NCBI GenBank assembly: GCA_021818905.1 | Contig: JAKASS010000006.1 | Span: 1-51,065, forward strand | Direction of reading: 5' to 3' | From: Nanobdellota archaeon | GTDB taxonomy: Archaea; Nanobdellota; Nanobdellia; Parvarchaeales; Parvarchaeaceae | DNA length: 51,065 bases | Part shown: positions 41,196 to 49,711 of the stretch, one piece after another | Layout: every line of letters starts with the position of its first letter | Position numbering within the stretch: the stretch's first letter is position 1 | Program-made: the position numbers and the translations under genes | The notes under the pieces: model-generated | Told to the model about the DNA's origin: nothing | What the model saw: only the letters and a program-made list of their open reading frames with translations | The model's database searches: none

Positions 41196-41767
41196 GATAA
41201 ATTTACTCTCAATTTTCCTATCCAATTTAGACCTTCTACTTCTTTTGACCTAACTAGCACAAATAGAGTAGTTCCTTGTATCTTACGTTGCTGGCCTTCC
41301 CAACCTAATTTAAATCTGAATCTGCCGACATCTCCCGTGTCTATTATGTTCTCTAAAGTAAAGTTATTGAAATATGCACCTTCAGTCTTATTGAAAACGA
41401 CTGGGACAAAGTTGTCTCGGTCTTCAAGCGTTACTTCGAAGACTAAGGGAACATCAAATCTATTAATTACCTCAACCGATACGGTTTCGCTGCCCTCTTT
41501 TAAAAGGGCGACGTTGTCTGGTCTTATCTTAACGTCTAGTCTCGACGATAGTTCCTCACCAAGTTTTTCGAACACGTTTTTTGTTTTTAGACCGTATCCG
41601 CTCTTTACAAGTATCTCATTTAATGCATGAAGGATTCTGCTAGATTTTTCATTTTTTAATTTTAATTCCGCAAAGGTCTTTTCAGCTCCATCTTCGCCTA
41701 TTGTCCGCTTTAACGAGTCCGTTATTAAGTGCTCAAGCACTTTGCTATCTGACAAAGTTAAATCCAT
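41192..41767 (-). CDS. Hypothetical protein
   Basis: 191 residues, not recognised. The N-terminal half is helical (SDSKVLEHLITDSLKRTIG, SSRILHALNEILVKSGYGL). The C-terminal half is beta-rich (VALLKEGSETVSVEVINRFD and FVPVVFNKTEGAYFNNFTLEN), consistent with an immunoglobulin-like sandwich. No cysteines and no membrane segment. Sits between EndA and the primase on the primase strand; a role in replication or in RNA handling would be guesswork. Confidence 0.6.
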   Translation of the reverse strand: MDLTLSDSKVLEHLITDSLKRTIGEDGAEKTFAELKLKNEKSSRILHALNEILVKSGYGLKTKNVFEKLGEELSSRLDVKIRPDNVALLKEGSETVSVEVINRFDVPLVFEVTLEDRDNFVPVVFNKTEGAYFNNFTLENIIDTGDVGRFRFKLGWEGQQRKIQGTTLFVLVRSKEVEGLNWIGKLRVNLS

Positions 41768-41828
41768 AAAGTATAAACTACGATGTTATATTTAATGTTT
41801 TAGATTTTATTTTTCTTGGATTGGATAT

Positions 41829-43145
41829 TCACGGCGCCCTCTTTATTTTAGGGCACTTTTCATTTCTAGATTTTGAGAGTTTAAGGTAATATGATAGGGG
41901 ATTCTTTATTAATTTGCACGTTTCATTAGGAAAACAAACGTTGAAATATTTGTAATATCCCGCGGCATCGCAATTCGGCGGGGGGTATGCTTTACTTGAG
42001 AATGCATAATTTACCTGCTGCAATATCAAGTTTTCTTTTAGTGGTGGTTTATTTTTCTTGTTCCAAGCCAATAACAGGTTTATCACCTCATCACGATTTT
42101 TTCCTATGTTTCTATAAAAGTTGGTCAATATGAAAACGCTTCGTTTTTTCCCGTCTTGCAAACCAGCGGAGATAAATTTTATGCACGGCGGCAGGTAAGC
42201 TTCGTTTAGCGGGACAACGTTTATTTTGAATTCTTTCCTCTCACTAGCCTCTTTGTCCGCCCTTTCTGGGGGCTCGAACTTATCATACGCACGTATGAAT
42301 AAACTTGCAGATTCATTTTTGCTCGGCGACAGATTAAAGAAATCCATATGAGTATCAACATTCTCAGGTTTAGCCATCTCCACGTCAAAATTATCTACTT
42401 TATTTTTGTCTATTGGCAATGAAACAAGCCATTTTTTCTCATTTAGCGAATATTGCATTCTGAACATATGCCTTTCAGATATAAGGACAGTGTCTATGTC
42501 TATGACGGAATAAGGTTCGAAAATCTCATCTTTGTATAATTTATTCTCATCAAGTTTAAATATGGTCGCCAATTTTTTAACACCGTAATCCTTTTCTAAT
42601 ACCGCTTTTAATTGTTCCCTAAGCTCATCTTTAAGAAAAATAGAGATTATCATGGGCGCATCTGGAAATAGACGATTAATTCCAATGCCGTTTACCGTTG
42701 AAGGGAACGTCTCGTAAGGTATTAAAATGTGGAAACCCGAGCCCCCGCTAAATTTTACAGAAATCGTTCCAACGCCCTCTTTCTCTAATTTTTCCACAAG
42801 CATCTTGCAGAAGATCTTAGATATTTCTAGGTTCTTGCAGTCTATGTCTAAAATCATATCCCAGCCGCTTCGCATTTCGGAAAGCTTTTCTTTTGTAGCG
42901 TCTTTGCTAAGATCTAGAGGATTGATCCAACGTTCCTCGCTTACATGAAAGCTAGTTGCGCCGGTTTTTACCAGGTTTTCAATGTCTCCAGGATATTGGA
43001 AGAGCATCGGTCTTTTGCCAAAGCTTTCCCCGTATCTTACCGCGCATTCTCGGTTTTTAACATTAAGAAGCCGCTTTATTACCTCGTCATTTAAATAATA
43101 TTTTAAAATTTCAGACGGCTTCATATCATTTGATGCGTAAGTCAA
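41829..43145 (-). CDS. priS: DNA primase, PriS fused to the PriL iron-sulfur domain
   Basis: 438 residues. The N-terminal two thirds is the catalytic PriS fold: D100-I-D102 in WDMILDIDCKN, the nucleotide-binding SGGSGFH (133-139), and the third acidic residue in SVIDIDTVLISERH (216-218). From about residue 310 the sequence changes to the C-terminal domain normally found in PriL: YLPPCIKFI, an all-helical stretch, then YPPPNC, FNVC, ETC and KNPLSYYLK. Cysteines 321, 392, 404 and 410 can ligate the 4Fe-4S cluster. Fused primases of this sort are known in some nanosized archaea. Confidence 0.9.
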   Translation of the reverse strand: MTYASNDMKPSEILKYYLNDEVIKRLLNVKNRECAVRYGESFGKRPMLFQYPGDIENLVKTGATSFHVSEERWINPLDLSKDATKEKLSEMRSGWDMILDIDCKNLEISKIFCKMLVEKLEKEGVGTISVKFSGGSGFHILIPYETFPSTVNGIGINRLFPDAPMIISIFLKDELREQLKAVLEKDYGVKKLATIFKLDENKLYKDEIFEPYSVIDIDTVLISERHMFRMQYSLNEKKWLVSLPIDKNKVDNFDVEMAKPENVDTHMDFFNLSPSKNESASLFIRAYDKFEPPERADKEASERKEFKINVVPLNEAYLPPCIKFISAGLQDGKKRSVFILTNFYRNIGKNRDEVINLLLAWNKKNKPPLKENLILQQVNYAFSSKAYPPPNCDAAGYYKYFNVCFPNETCKLIKNPLSYYLKLSKSRNEKCPKIKRAP

Positions 43146-43181
43146 TTATTTAAATGCAACAATACCAATTATTAAATAATT

Positions 43182-44117
43182 ATGCTAGGAAAACCTGTAG
43201 AAAATATAAAAGTAAAGAAAGGGGAATCTATAAGGAGTTTAATCGAACAGTTTAAACACTCTGGCGGATTCACCGCAAAAAAACTAGCTACAGCTTGTGA
43301 GATTTTTAAGGGGATGCAGGGGGATAAAAAGTGTTTAAAATTTCTTTCGTTTCCAGCCGATATAATCTCAACCGGCACAAGGGGAGTCATAAAAGACCTA
43401 GTAAAAAACAAGTTGGTAGATGTCATAATAACGACATGCGGGATGATGGATCACGACCTAGCCAGAGTCTGGAAAGATTATTACACGGGTACAGAAGTAG
43501 CCAATGATGCGGAGTTAAGGGCTTCTGGCATAAATAGACTTTACAATATTTTTATACCAGACTCTAGTTATGGAATAGTCCTTGAAGATAAGCTGATACC
43601 AATACTCAAAGAAGCTGGTAAGGTTAAGAAAGAATACTCAACTAGCGACCTAATCGCATTTATAGGTGAAAAGCTTAAAGACGAACCGAAAGCAGAAGAG
43701 TCTATAACTTATTGGGCGTGGAAAAACAATATACCGATAGTAGTACCTGGCTTTACCGATGGAAGCTTCGGTTCTCAGATATGGATGTACTCACAAAAAG
43801 ACAAAGAATTCAGGATAAATACGATTGCGGATGAAAACCTTTTGGCAGACAAGGTATTCACAGCAAAGAAAAGCGGCGCATTGATGATGGGCGGAGGTAT
43901 ATCAAAACATCACGTTATATGGTGGAATCTATTTAAGAATGGTCTGGACTATGCGATATATATGACTACCGCAGTAGACTGGGATGGAAGTCTGTCTGGA
44001 GCAAAACTCGAAGAAGCAATATCTTGGGGTAAAATAAAGCCTAAAGCAAAATACGTGAATGTAGAGGGGGATGTAACTGTCCTCTTGCCATTGCTTTACG
44101 GTTCGTATCTAGGGTGA
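43182..44117 (+). CDS. dys: Deoxyhypusine synthase
   Basis: 311 residues. Transfers aminobutyl from spermidine to a lysine of aIF5A. SFPADIISTGTRGVIKDLV near residue 57 and VDVIITTCGMMDHDLAR form the NAD site, and the catalytic lysine lies in EAISWGKIKPKAKYVNVEGDV close to the C-terminus. Full set of conserved blocks. TATTTAAAT upstream (43146-43155) fits a promoter. The OB-fold gene starts six bases later. Confidence 0.95.
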   Translation: MLGKPVENIKVKKGESIRSLIEQFKHSGGFTAKKLATACEIFKGMQGDKKCLKFLSFPADIISTGTRGVIKDLVKNKLVDVIITTCGMMDHDLARVWKDYYTGTEVANDAELRASGINRLYNIFIPDSSYGIVLEDKLIPILKEAGKVKKEYSTSDLIAFIGEKLKDEPKAEESITYWAWKNNIPIVVPGFTDGSFGSQIWMYSQKDKEFRINTIADENLLADKVFTAKKSGALMMGGGISKHHVIWWNLFKNGLDYAIYMTTAVDWDGSLSGAKLEEAISWGKIKPKAKYVNVEGDVTVLLPLLYGSYLG

Positions 44118-44123
44118 AAAAAT

Positions 44124-44408
44124 ATGAATGTAAGTGAAATAAGAGACGGAATGTCGAATGTAGAATTCTCCGGGGAAGTCGTTGAAATATCCGAACCTAG
44201 GGAAGTGATAACTAAATTCGGCGATACAACTGTTGCGACAGCTAAAATAAGGGATGAAACAGGAACGATAAACCTGTCTTTGTGGGGAAAGCAGATAAGC
44301 ACTGTAAGCGTCGGAGACAGAATCGAAGTAACTGGCGGATATACGCGTTCGTTTAAAAATGAAGTAAGCGTCAATGTCGGTAAAACTGGCTCTATAAAAA
44401 AACTTTGA
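44124..44408 (+). CDS. Single-stranded nucleic-acid-binding OB-fold protein
   Basis: 94 residues. EFSGEVVEISEPREVITKFGDTTVATAKIRDETGTINLSLWGKQ then VGDRIEVTGGYTRSFKNEVSVNVG is a single OB fold of the RPA/SOSS-B kind, with the aromatic W at the usual strand position. It most likely binds single-stranded DNA or RNA. It has no zinc ribbon and no tail. The separate RPA-like gene nearby (44852-45760) suggests two ssDNA-binding proteins. Confidence 0.8.
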   Translation: MNVSEIRDGMSNVEFSGEVVEISEPREVITKFGDTTVATAKIRDETGTINLSLWGKQISTVSVGDRIEVTGGYTRSFKNEVSVNVGKTGSIKKL

Positions 44409-44412
44409 TAGT

Positions 44413-44851
44413 TTATTTTTTGCTCAACCAGTTTAGTATCTCTTTTGCATGCTCGGCAGGAGAAACGTTTGGATAAATTTTGATTATCTTTCCTGATTCG
44501 TTTAGTATGAATGTCACCCCCTTGCTGAGCCGGAAATCGATTCTACACCTAATTTCTTTATCAATTCTTTTTTGGAATCGCTTAATAATACAAAATTCAG
44601 AGAATATTTCTCTTTGAATTTTTTGTGGGATTCGATGCTATCAACACTTACGCCGTACACAGGTATTTTATTTTTAATAAATTCGCGCATCTCGTCCCTA
44701 AAATTGCAAGCTTCTTTGGTACACCCTAGCGCGTCATCTTTAGGATAAAAATAGATTATATTAATATCATTATCCAAGTCAGATTTTTTGACGTTTTTTC
44801 CAGAGCCAGATACAGGCAAAAAATCCGGAAAGTCTTCGCCTTCTTTAACAT
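44413..44851 (-). pseudogene. Peroxiredoxin (Bcp-type), frameshifted at both ends
   Basis: The middle frame reads NIIYFYPKDDALGCTKEACN with peroxidatic and resolving cysteines spaced as in Bcp, then VYGVSVDSIESHKKF and KLGVESISGSARG before TGA. The next frame continues immediately with GVTFILNESGKIIKIYPNVS and AEHAKEILNWLSKK. One extra G in the five-G run near 44518 would rejoin them. At the N-terminus, VKEGEDFPDFLPVSG is in frame but has no start: the ATG at 44851, overlapping the RPA stop, is one base out of frame. Inactive, unless these are sequencing errors. Confidence 0.75.
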
Positions 44852-45760
44852 TTATATGGTGTAGTCTATCGGTCTTACATCCTTTACATTTAGTGAGAGA
44901 GTTTCATTAAATTTGTTTGGGACACCAGACACTTCTACTTCGTATAAGCCAAATGAAACGTCATTAACCTTATTTTCTATGTTTTCGGCCTTTGATAAAC
45001 CGAGAAGTTTCTCTGCAGTTTTATCAAAAAAAGATGCCCGTATAGTCGAAAGGCCGTCATCTAATATTCCGGAGATAAAAAGCGTTTTTGACAGGGCAGT
45101 GTCTCCATGTTCATCGCATTTATCTATAACTTTCTTTTTGCATATACCGCAACGTATAAGAAATATATTATTAGTGAAAAGTCTCACGACAAAGCATCTT
45201 ATTTGGTACAGTTTTGAATCATCTTTTACATCGCTTATTCTTTGATATTCTTTTTTGTATGCCACCAAGGCGGTGGGGTTTTTAGTGACTTTTATGGCGC
45301 AGCCATTTCCAAGATGAAGTTCATACTTGTCATTCAATTTGTTTTTTCTAGAATACGCATTTGCTATTGAAATTGTGTCCCCATCAGATGCTTCCTTTTC
45401 GAGGTATCCGGCCTTATTCGCGTCCCACACAACGACATTTATCGAGCCGCCTTGGTCTTGCAAGACTAGGTTTATGACTTTAGATTTTGTCCCCTTTATC
45501 GTTATCTCACGAGGAGGAAACTTTCTTTTTATTGTCGCTGTAATGTTTATGTGGCCAAACTCGTCGTTTATATCGGCGATTTTATAGTTTCTCCTTATAG
45601 GCATGACCCCATTTTCTGTTGCCACCATCCTCAAAGCTGCGCTTTCTGTAAGATTCGGGAATTCATAAAGTTTCTTTTTTACCAGTTCTTTGACCTTATC
45701 TTGTCCAGTCCCCAGTTTTTCAGCTACAGCTTTGACTAACCAATCTTCATTTTCCATCAT
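44852..45760 (-). CDS. Replication protein A-like protein
   Basis: 302 residues. An N-terminal helical part (1-50) is followed by an OB fold (about 65-160: INLVLQDQGGSINVVVWDANKAGYLEKEASDGDTISIANAYSR region with the core tryptophan) and a further domain with a zinc ribbon (CGICKKKVIDKCDEHG, about 204-219) and OB-like strands. This matches archaeal RPA41/RPA70-like ssDNA-binding proteins, which protect ssDNA in replication and repair. The start overlaps the stop of the phosphohexomutase. MM at the start offers two ATGs. Confidence 0.8.
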   Translation of the reverse strand: MMENEDWLVKAVAEKLGTGQDKVKELVKKKLYEFPNLTESAALRMVATENGVMPIRRNYKIADINDEFGHINITATIKRKFPPREITIKGTKSKVINLVLQDQGGSINVVVWDANKAGYLEKEASDGDTISIANAYSRKNKLNDKYELHLGNGCAIKVTKNPTALVAYKKEYQRISDVKDDSKLYQIRCFVVRLFTNNIFLIRCGICKKKVIDKCDEHGDTALSKTLFISGILDDGLSTIRASFFDKTAEKLLGLSKAENIENKVNDVSFGLYEVEVSGVPNKFNETLSLNVKDVRPIDYTI

Positions 45761-47025
45761 TTTATTATCTGGTTAATAAGGGAATGTATCTGCCTGAATG
45801 CAGCAGGCCCACGCCCTTCGTAATATACTCTAACGAGCGGTTCAGTATTTGACGGCCTGAAGAGCATAAAACCATTTTCTAAGATTATTTTAACTCCGTC
45901 CATCTCTATTCTATTTTTATAACCTTTTAAGTTTTTCTCTATCTCAAGCATCTTTCTTTCTATACTTTCTTGATTAGAAAAAGCCAGAGAGATGTTTCCG
46001 TAATATACTTTTGGAAATTCTTCGACTAATTTACTTAATTTTTTACCCGTGAGTTCAATGACTCTGCCAATTAATATGCCAAGTAAAATACCATCTGAAA
46101 AAGGGTAGTATTTCCCAAAATAGAAGTGTGAGGCCGTCTCTACTCCAAAGTCATATTTTTCGGCCTTCATCTCTACTTCTACGTTTGGTCTGCCAGTCTT
46201 TACGTATTTTACCTTTGCGTAGTCTTCCAATAGGCTAGAACAAGCAATAGTCGCAACGATGTTCTTGAACTTTAAATATTTTATCAGTATCATCGAAGTA
46301 ATCATAGGGTCTAAAGCCCTGCCGTTGTCGTCAACTATCATGCCCCGGTCGCCATCTGCATCTAGTTGTAGTCCAAAATCAAGGCCCTCTTTTTTAACTA
46401 ATCTTCCCAACTCTTTGCAATTTTCTACACTTGGTTCCGGGGTACGTTCGTAAAAGTCACTCGATGGCGAACTCCTAAGCATAAATGTTTTGGCGCCAAG
46501 TTTATTGAAAGTATAAGGTGCTATAAAAGTAGTAGCACCGCCCATCGAATCTATCCCGACCTTTACGGCAAGTTTTCCACCTTTTGTTATATACTCAACA
46601 TATTTTTCATCATAATTGAATGGAACTATCTTTCCAAAGGTATTATTAAATTTCTTTTCTGAATAAGTTTTCTTGATTCCCTCGGGAGTTAGCGTTATTC
46701 CATCTAAATAAGTTAGAATCCCGGTATATTCCATCGGGTTATGAGATGCGCTTATGCATATCCCACACGCGGATTCATGGATAGACGCAAACGCAGAAAC
46801 GGTAACGGGCCCCATGCCTAGCTCATATACAGTTGCACCGCTGTGCAGAAGCCCGCTAGTAAAATCGTCTTTTATTCTTATGCTCCCTAATCTATTATCG
46901 TAGTTAAGAAAGATATTTTTCTTTTTCAGCAACGTTGCTATGGCTCTACCGATTTTAAATGCGTTTTCTTCATTTATTTCAGACGGATATAAACCGCGAA
47001 TATCGTATTTCCTGAAAATTTCCAT
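45757..47025 (-). CDS. manB: Phosphomannomutase/phosphoglucomutase
   Basis: 422 residues, alpha-D-phosphohexomutase family. The phosphoserine loop CISASHNPMEYTG, the metal site DADGDRGMI and the C-terminal phosphate-binding RPSNTEPLVRVYYEG are intact. The sugar-specificity loop ETASHFYFGKYY (usually GExSGHxxF) is unusual and does not decide mannose or glucose. It is the first gene of a unit with RPA and the broken peroxiredoxin. Confidence 0.88.
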   Translation of the reverse strand: MEIFRKYDIRGLYPSEINEENAFKIGRAIATLLKKKNIFLNYDNRLGSIRIKDDFTSGLLHSGATVYELGMGPVTVSAFASIHESACGICISASHNPMEYTGILTYLDGITLTPEGIKKTYSEKKFNNTFGKIVPFNYDEKYVEYITKGGKLAVKVGIDSMGGATTFIAPYTFNKLGAKTFMLRSSPSSDFYERTPEPSVENCKELGRLVKKEGLDFGLQLDADGDRGMIVDDNGRALDPMITSMILIKYLKFKNIVATIACSSLLEDYAKVKYVKTGRPNVEVEMKAEKYDFGVETASHFYFGKYYPFSDGILLGILIGRVIELTGKKLSKLVEEFPKVYYGNISLAFSNQESIERKMLEIEKNLKGYKNRIEMDGVKIILENGFMLFRPSNTEPLVRVYYEGRGPAAFRQIHSLINQIIK

Positions 47026-47176
47026 TAAACAAAGATTGAACTTTTAAATAAATATCGGCTCTTTTTGTATTTATATATTTTTTAAGCTGCCTTTAATTTA
47101 AATAGGCACAAATCTTATTGTTATATGTTATGCTCAGAGGTTTGCAATTGGTTTTAGAATACACGAGGAATATGAA

Positions 47177-47211
47177 ATCTAAACTTAAGATTTAGATAAC
47201 AGAAATCTAAA
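47177..47211. repeat. ATCTAAA repeats: hairpin plus a third copy
   Basis: ATCTAAA (47177-47183) and TTTAGAT (47191-47197) form a perfect inverted repeat with a seven-base loop; another ATCTAAA follows at 47205-47211. It lies in the 246-bp gap between manB and the DUF5752-like gene, which has no other gene I can support. It could be an operator, or chance in an AT-rich gap. Confidence 0.3.
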
Positions 47212-47271
47212 CACATAGTCGACTCGGCGGAAACCGTGTATTTTAAATACTTATCACACTTACTAATCAGT

Positions 47272-47616
47272 ATGGCGATATTCAACAGTAAAATGGACGG
47301 CTTGAAAAGTGTTTCTTCATCAACGCAACAATCGAATAGGTCCGAAATAGCAGCTGAACCAGGGAAAGAGTTTATCTTCAGGCTAAGAAACGGAACTGAA
47401 GTTGGGAGGGCGAGAACCTTTGGTGATTTCTTATCCAGAGTAAGAACCGTTCCTATAGAATCCATAGAATATCATTTCAATGGGCGCCACTTCTCACCAT
47501 GGCTTAGGTATCTAAAACTAAATCAGCTTGCAGAATCAATCGAAAAATTGACTTCTAAAGGAGAGAGATTGCGGGAAGATATACTTGAGCAGGTAAGTAA
47601 AGTCTGGCTTAAATAA
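47272..47616 (+). CDS. DUF5752-like protein
   Basis: About 114 residues from ATG 47272; the frame extends 12 codons up, but those overlap the likely promoter (ATTTTAAATAC at 47240-47250). The conserved part EFIFRLRNGTEVGRARTFGDFLSRVRTVPIESIEYHFNGRHFSPWLR region, then LAESIEKLTSKGERLREDILEQV, matches the small archaeal DUF5752 family of unknown function. Soluble; the first 30 residues look disordered. Confidence 0.7.
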   Translation: MAIFNSKMDGLKSVSSSTQQSNRSEIAAEPGKEFIFRLRNGTEVGRARTFGDFLSRVRTVPIESIEYHFNGRHFSPWLRYLKLNQLAESIEKLTSKGERLREDILEQVSKVWLK

Positions 47617-47630
47617 CTCTGGTAACAAGC

Positions 47631-47637
47631 TTTAAAT
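47631..47637 (+). promoter_or_regulatory. TATA box of the membrane protein gene
   Basis: tttaaat after acaagc, centred about 26 bp before the ATG at 47660, which would give a leaderless message. The same AAGC-TTTAAAT core occurs at the EF-1 alpha promoter. Confidence 0.5.
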
Positions 47638-47659
47638 CTGATAGATAATTATAAAAACA

Positions 47660-48334
47660 ATGTTTGCTACACAGGCAGTAGTTGAGGTATCAACGATAAT
47701 TATTTTTTTACTTAGCGCCGTACTTGCAGTATATTTAACAAGGAATTATCTAAGGATAAAAGCGCGGAGCCTTATTTTCTGGAGTGCGGGCCTTTGGTTA
47801 TTTGCGCTAGGCGTTATCTTAGAGATACTATTTGCATTTGGAATATATAGCGAATTTTTGATCGCGACTTATCTTTTTGTTGTAGCCCTGCTGGTTAACT
47901 CCTTAGCGCTTGGTTCGATGGAGCTGCTAAAAAGTAGAAAACTAAAATGGCCATATTATATTTTCTCGATTGCGGCTGAAACGGCATTGCTCTACTCGCT
48001 TGTGGTAAGTAACATTGGTAATATAATATCCACATATGTCGTCTGGGGGATTCTACCATTGCTCGTCGTTACAATGTCATCAATAATAACATTTGTAGCA
48101 GCAATAATTCTTGTTGTTATCGCGGTAATGACTTATCTAAGAACTAAGAATAAAAAAATGTTAAGCATAATCGCAGGAGTCATCATCGTATCAGTAGCGG
48201 GTAGCCTTTACATCGTGCAATTCCCTGCGTTTTTGTACTATTCTGAATTTATCGGCATAGTTTTGCTTTGGTTCGGATTTTTCAGCTTCAAGTCATCCAA
48301 GCAAAAAGCAAGCGCAAATAAAAGTAGTAGGTAA
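47660..48334 (+). CDS. Seven-helix membrane protein of unknown function
   Basis: 224 residues with about seven hydrophobic helices in short succession and a basic tail (KSSKQKASANKSSR). No signature lysine or motif that would mark a rhodopsin, and no transport motif; family not recognised. It is followed five bases later by the cydA remnant, so it may once have been part of a respiratory gene group. Confidence 0.7.
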   Translation: MFATQAVVEVSTIIIFLLSAVLAVYLTRNYLRIKARSLIFWSAGLWLFALGVILEILFAFGIYSEFLIATYLFVVALLVNSLALGSMELLKSRKLKWPYYIFSIAAETALLYSLVVSNIGNIISTYVVWGILPLLVVTMSSIITFVAAIILVVIAVMTYLRTKNKKMLSIIAGVIIVSVAGSLYIVQFPAFLYYSEFIGIVLLWFGFFSFKSSKQKASANKSSR

Positions 48335-48339
48335 TCAAT

Positions 48340-48549
48340 ATGATACCTATCCCGCTCGATAGGTTTATTACTGGGTTTTCTTTATCGGTACATATAATTC
48401 TTGCTTCAATCGGTATAGCCTTGCCCATAATAATGTCGATTATGGAGTTCATAGGCATTAGAGCAAGAGACCAAGTTTACATTCTCTTTGCAAGGCGAAT
48501 GACACCAGTCTTGATAGTTTTATTCGCAGTGGGTCGAGTCTACAACTAA
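48340..48549 (+). pseudogene. cydA: Cytochrome bd oxidase subunit I, N-terminal remnant
   Basis: 69 residues: PLDRFITGFSLSVHIILASI, then GIALPIIMSIMEFIGIRARD and QVYILFARRMTPVLIVLFAVG before RVYN and TAA. This is the first two helices of CydA (normally over 400 residues), including the histidine (H18 of SVHIIL) that is a haem ligand in the family. The normal continuation after FAVG (SGT) is lost. No CydB follows. A short alternative role is unlikely. Confidence 0.75.
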
Positions 48550-48611
48550 AGGGGATGTATGGTAAGAAAATGTGGGATATTAATACTTTTTCTATTATAA
48601 AATAGTAAAAA

Positions 48612-49703
48612 TTAAACACCTTTAGATGGTCGTTTTAATATTGCTGCGATTGCGCCAAGACTATAAAGCTGTTGGCCATCGCTCGAGTCTTTTGATATAA
48701 ATTCTACCTTTACTTCGCTTTCTTTCGCTTTATAATAAAATTCGTTCTTTTTTACGTCGTCAAGAGCGGAAGATATTAGTAATAATTCTACGTTTCCTGC
48801 GTTTAATTCTCTTCTAACGGCTTCTTCTCCATAAGCAGAAAGATTATCGTTTCTAGCTATACTTGCCATCAACTTTTGAACGTACTCTTTTTCTATCACT
48901 ACTCTTTCATTTACCAAAACGTCGCGGCTTTTTTCGACTAGTTCTTTTAAGCCGCTTTCATCCGTGTAGCTTATGCTTTTTGTAGCCTTTACAATATTTT
49001 TTAAATCCGTTGGAAGGTATCCGCTTTCAAGGAAGTTCTCCTTTGCCGGTCCAGGCCCGCCGATTATTATACCGGCTAGCCCCTTTCCAAAGAAAAAGGA
49101 CTTTGCTACCCCACCGATTTCTTTATAGAAATCTCTTATCAAACCTTCCCTTTCTCTGGCAAAACGGGTAGCAGACTGACCACCCTTTGAGAACTTCCCA
49201 GGCACAAGTGATTTTATGTGCTTAAGCATCGTAATTTTTGCACCTTCGAGAAGGCCAAACGTAGCTTCGCGGTGGTCTAAAACTATAAGTCCATACGCGT
49301 TAGCTTGCTGGTACATAGCCTTGAGGGGTTCTATTATAAATCGCTGGTCGCAACGATAAAGTCTTATGTCAGATTTTTGTGGAGGCTCTACTTCCCAGAC
49401 CTTTATATCTGGTTCGCCTTCCTTATCGGAAACGTTTCCGCAAAAGACAACAAGACCATTTAGCGGCGTCATGCGTATGAGCCTTAGTTCGTTAGATATC
49501 TTTTCTAGCGCATCTATTACGTTTTTACGGTTGTTTCTATCCTTTATGTTAGAAGCGGTGCTTTTTTCTTCTGCAAGCTGTCCTCGTATTATATCCAAAC
49601 TAAATCCTGCCGGGACGTAAACCGTTACTAGTTCGGTATGTCTGCCCTTTATACCTCCCAGATATTTTATAAGATTCAGTATCTCAAATTCGTCCATTTT
49701 CAT
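48612..49703 (-). CDS. prf1: Peptide chain release factor aRF1, with NIKD variant
   Basis: 363 residues. Recognises all three stop codons and triggers peptide release. The N domain has TASNIKD (49-55) where nearly all family members have TASNIKS, and YRCDQRF (116-122, the YxCxxxF motif) intact. The middle domain has GGQSATRF with GGQ at 174-176, and the C domain is complete but lacks the zinc part seen in some archaea. A second ATG is two codons down. The serine-to-aspartate change touches the stop-codon reading loop. Confidence 0.94.
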   Translation of the reverse strand: MKMDEFEILNLIKYLGGIKGRHTELVTVYVPAGFSLDIIRGQLAEEKSTASNIKDRNNRKNVIDALEKISNELRLIRMTPLNGLVVFCGNVSDKEGEPDIKVWEVEPPQKSDIRLYRCDQRFIIEPLKAMYQQANAYGLIVLDHREATFGLLEGAKITMLKHIKSLVPGKFSKGGQSATRFAREREGLIRDFYKEIGGVAKSFFFGKGLAGIIIGGPGPAKENFLESGYLPTDLKNIVKATKSISYTDESGLKELVEKSRDVLVNERVVIEKEYVQKLMASIARNDNLSAYGEEAVRRELNAGNVELLLISSALDDVKKNEFYYKAKESEVKVEFISKDSSDGQQLYSLGAIAAILKRPSKGV

Positions 49704-49711
49704 AAATAAAG

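Noticed and set aside
47026-47271. A C/D-box small RNA or tRNA in the gap before the DUF5752-like gene
   Set aside because: No RTGATGA/CTGA box pair and no cloverleaf could be drawn; only AT-rich promoter-like sequence and the ATCTAAA repeats are visible.
1022-49703. Stop-codon reassignment, from in-frame TAG and TAA in two genes plus NIKD aRF1
   Set aside because: EF-1 alpha and thioredoxin end in TAG and many ribosomal proteins end in TAA at the expected C-termini, and both interrupted genes also lack their N-terminal halves. Gene decay explains them without a changed code.
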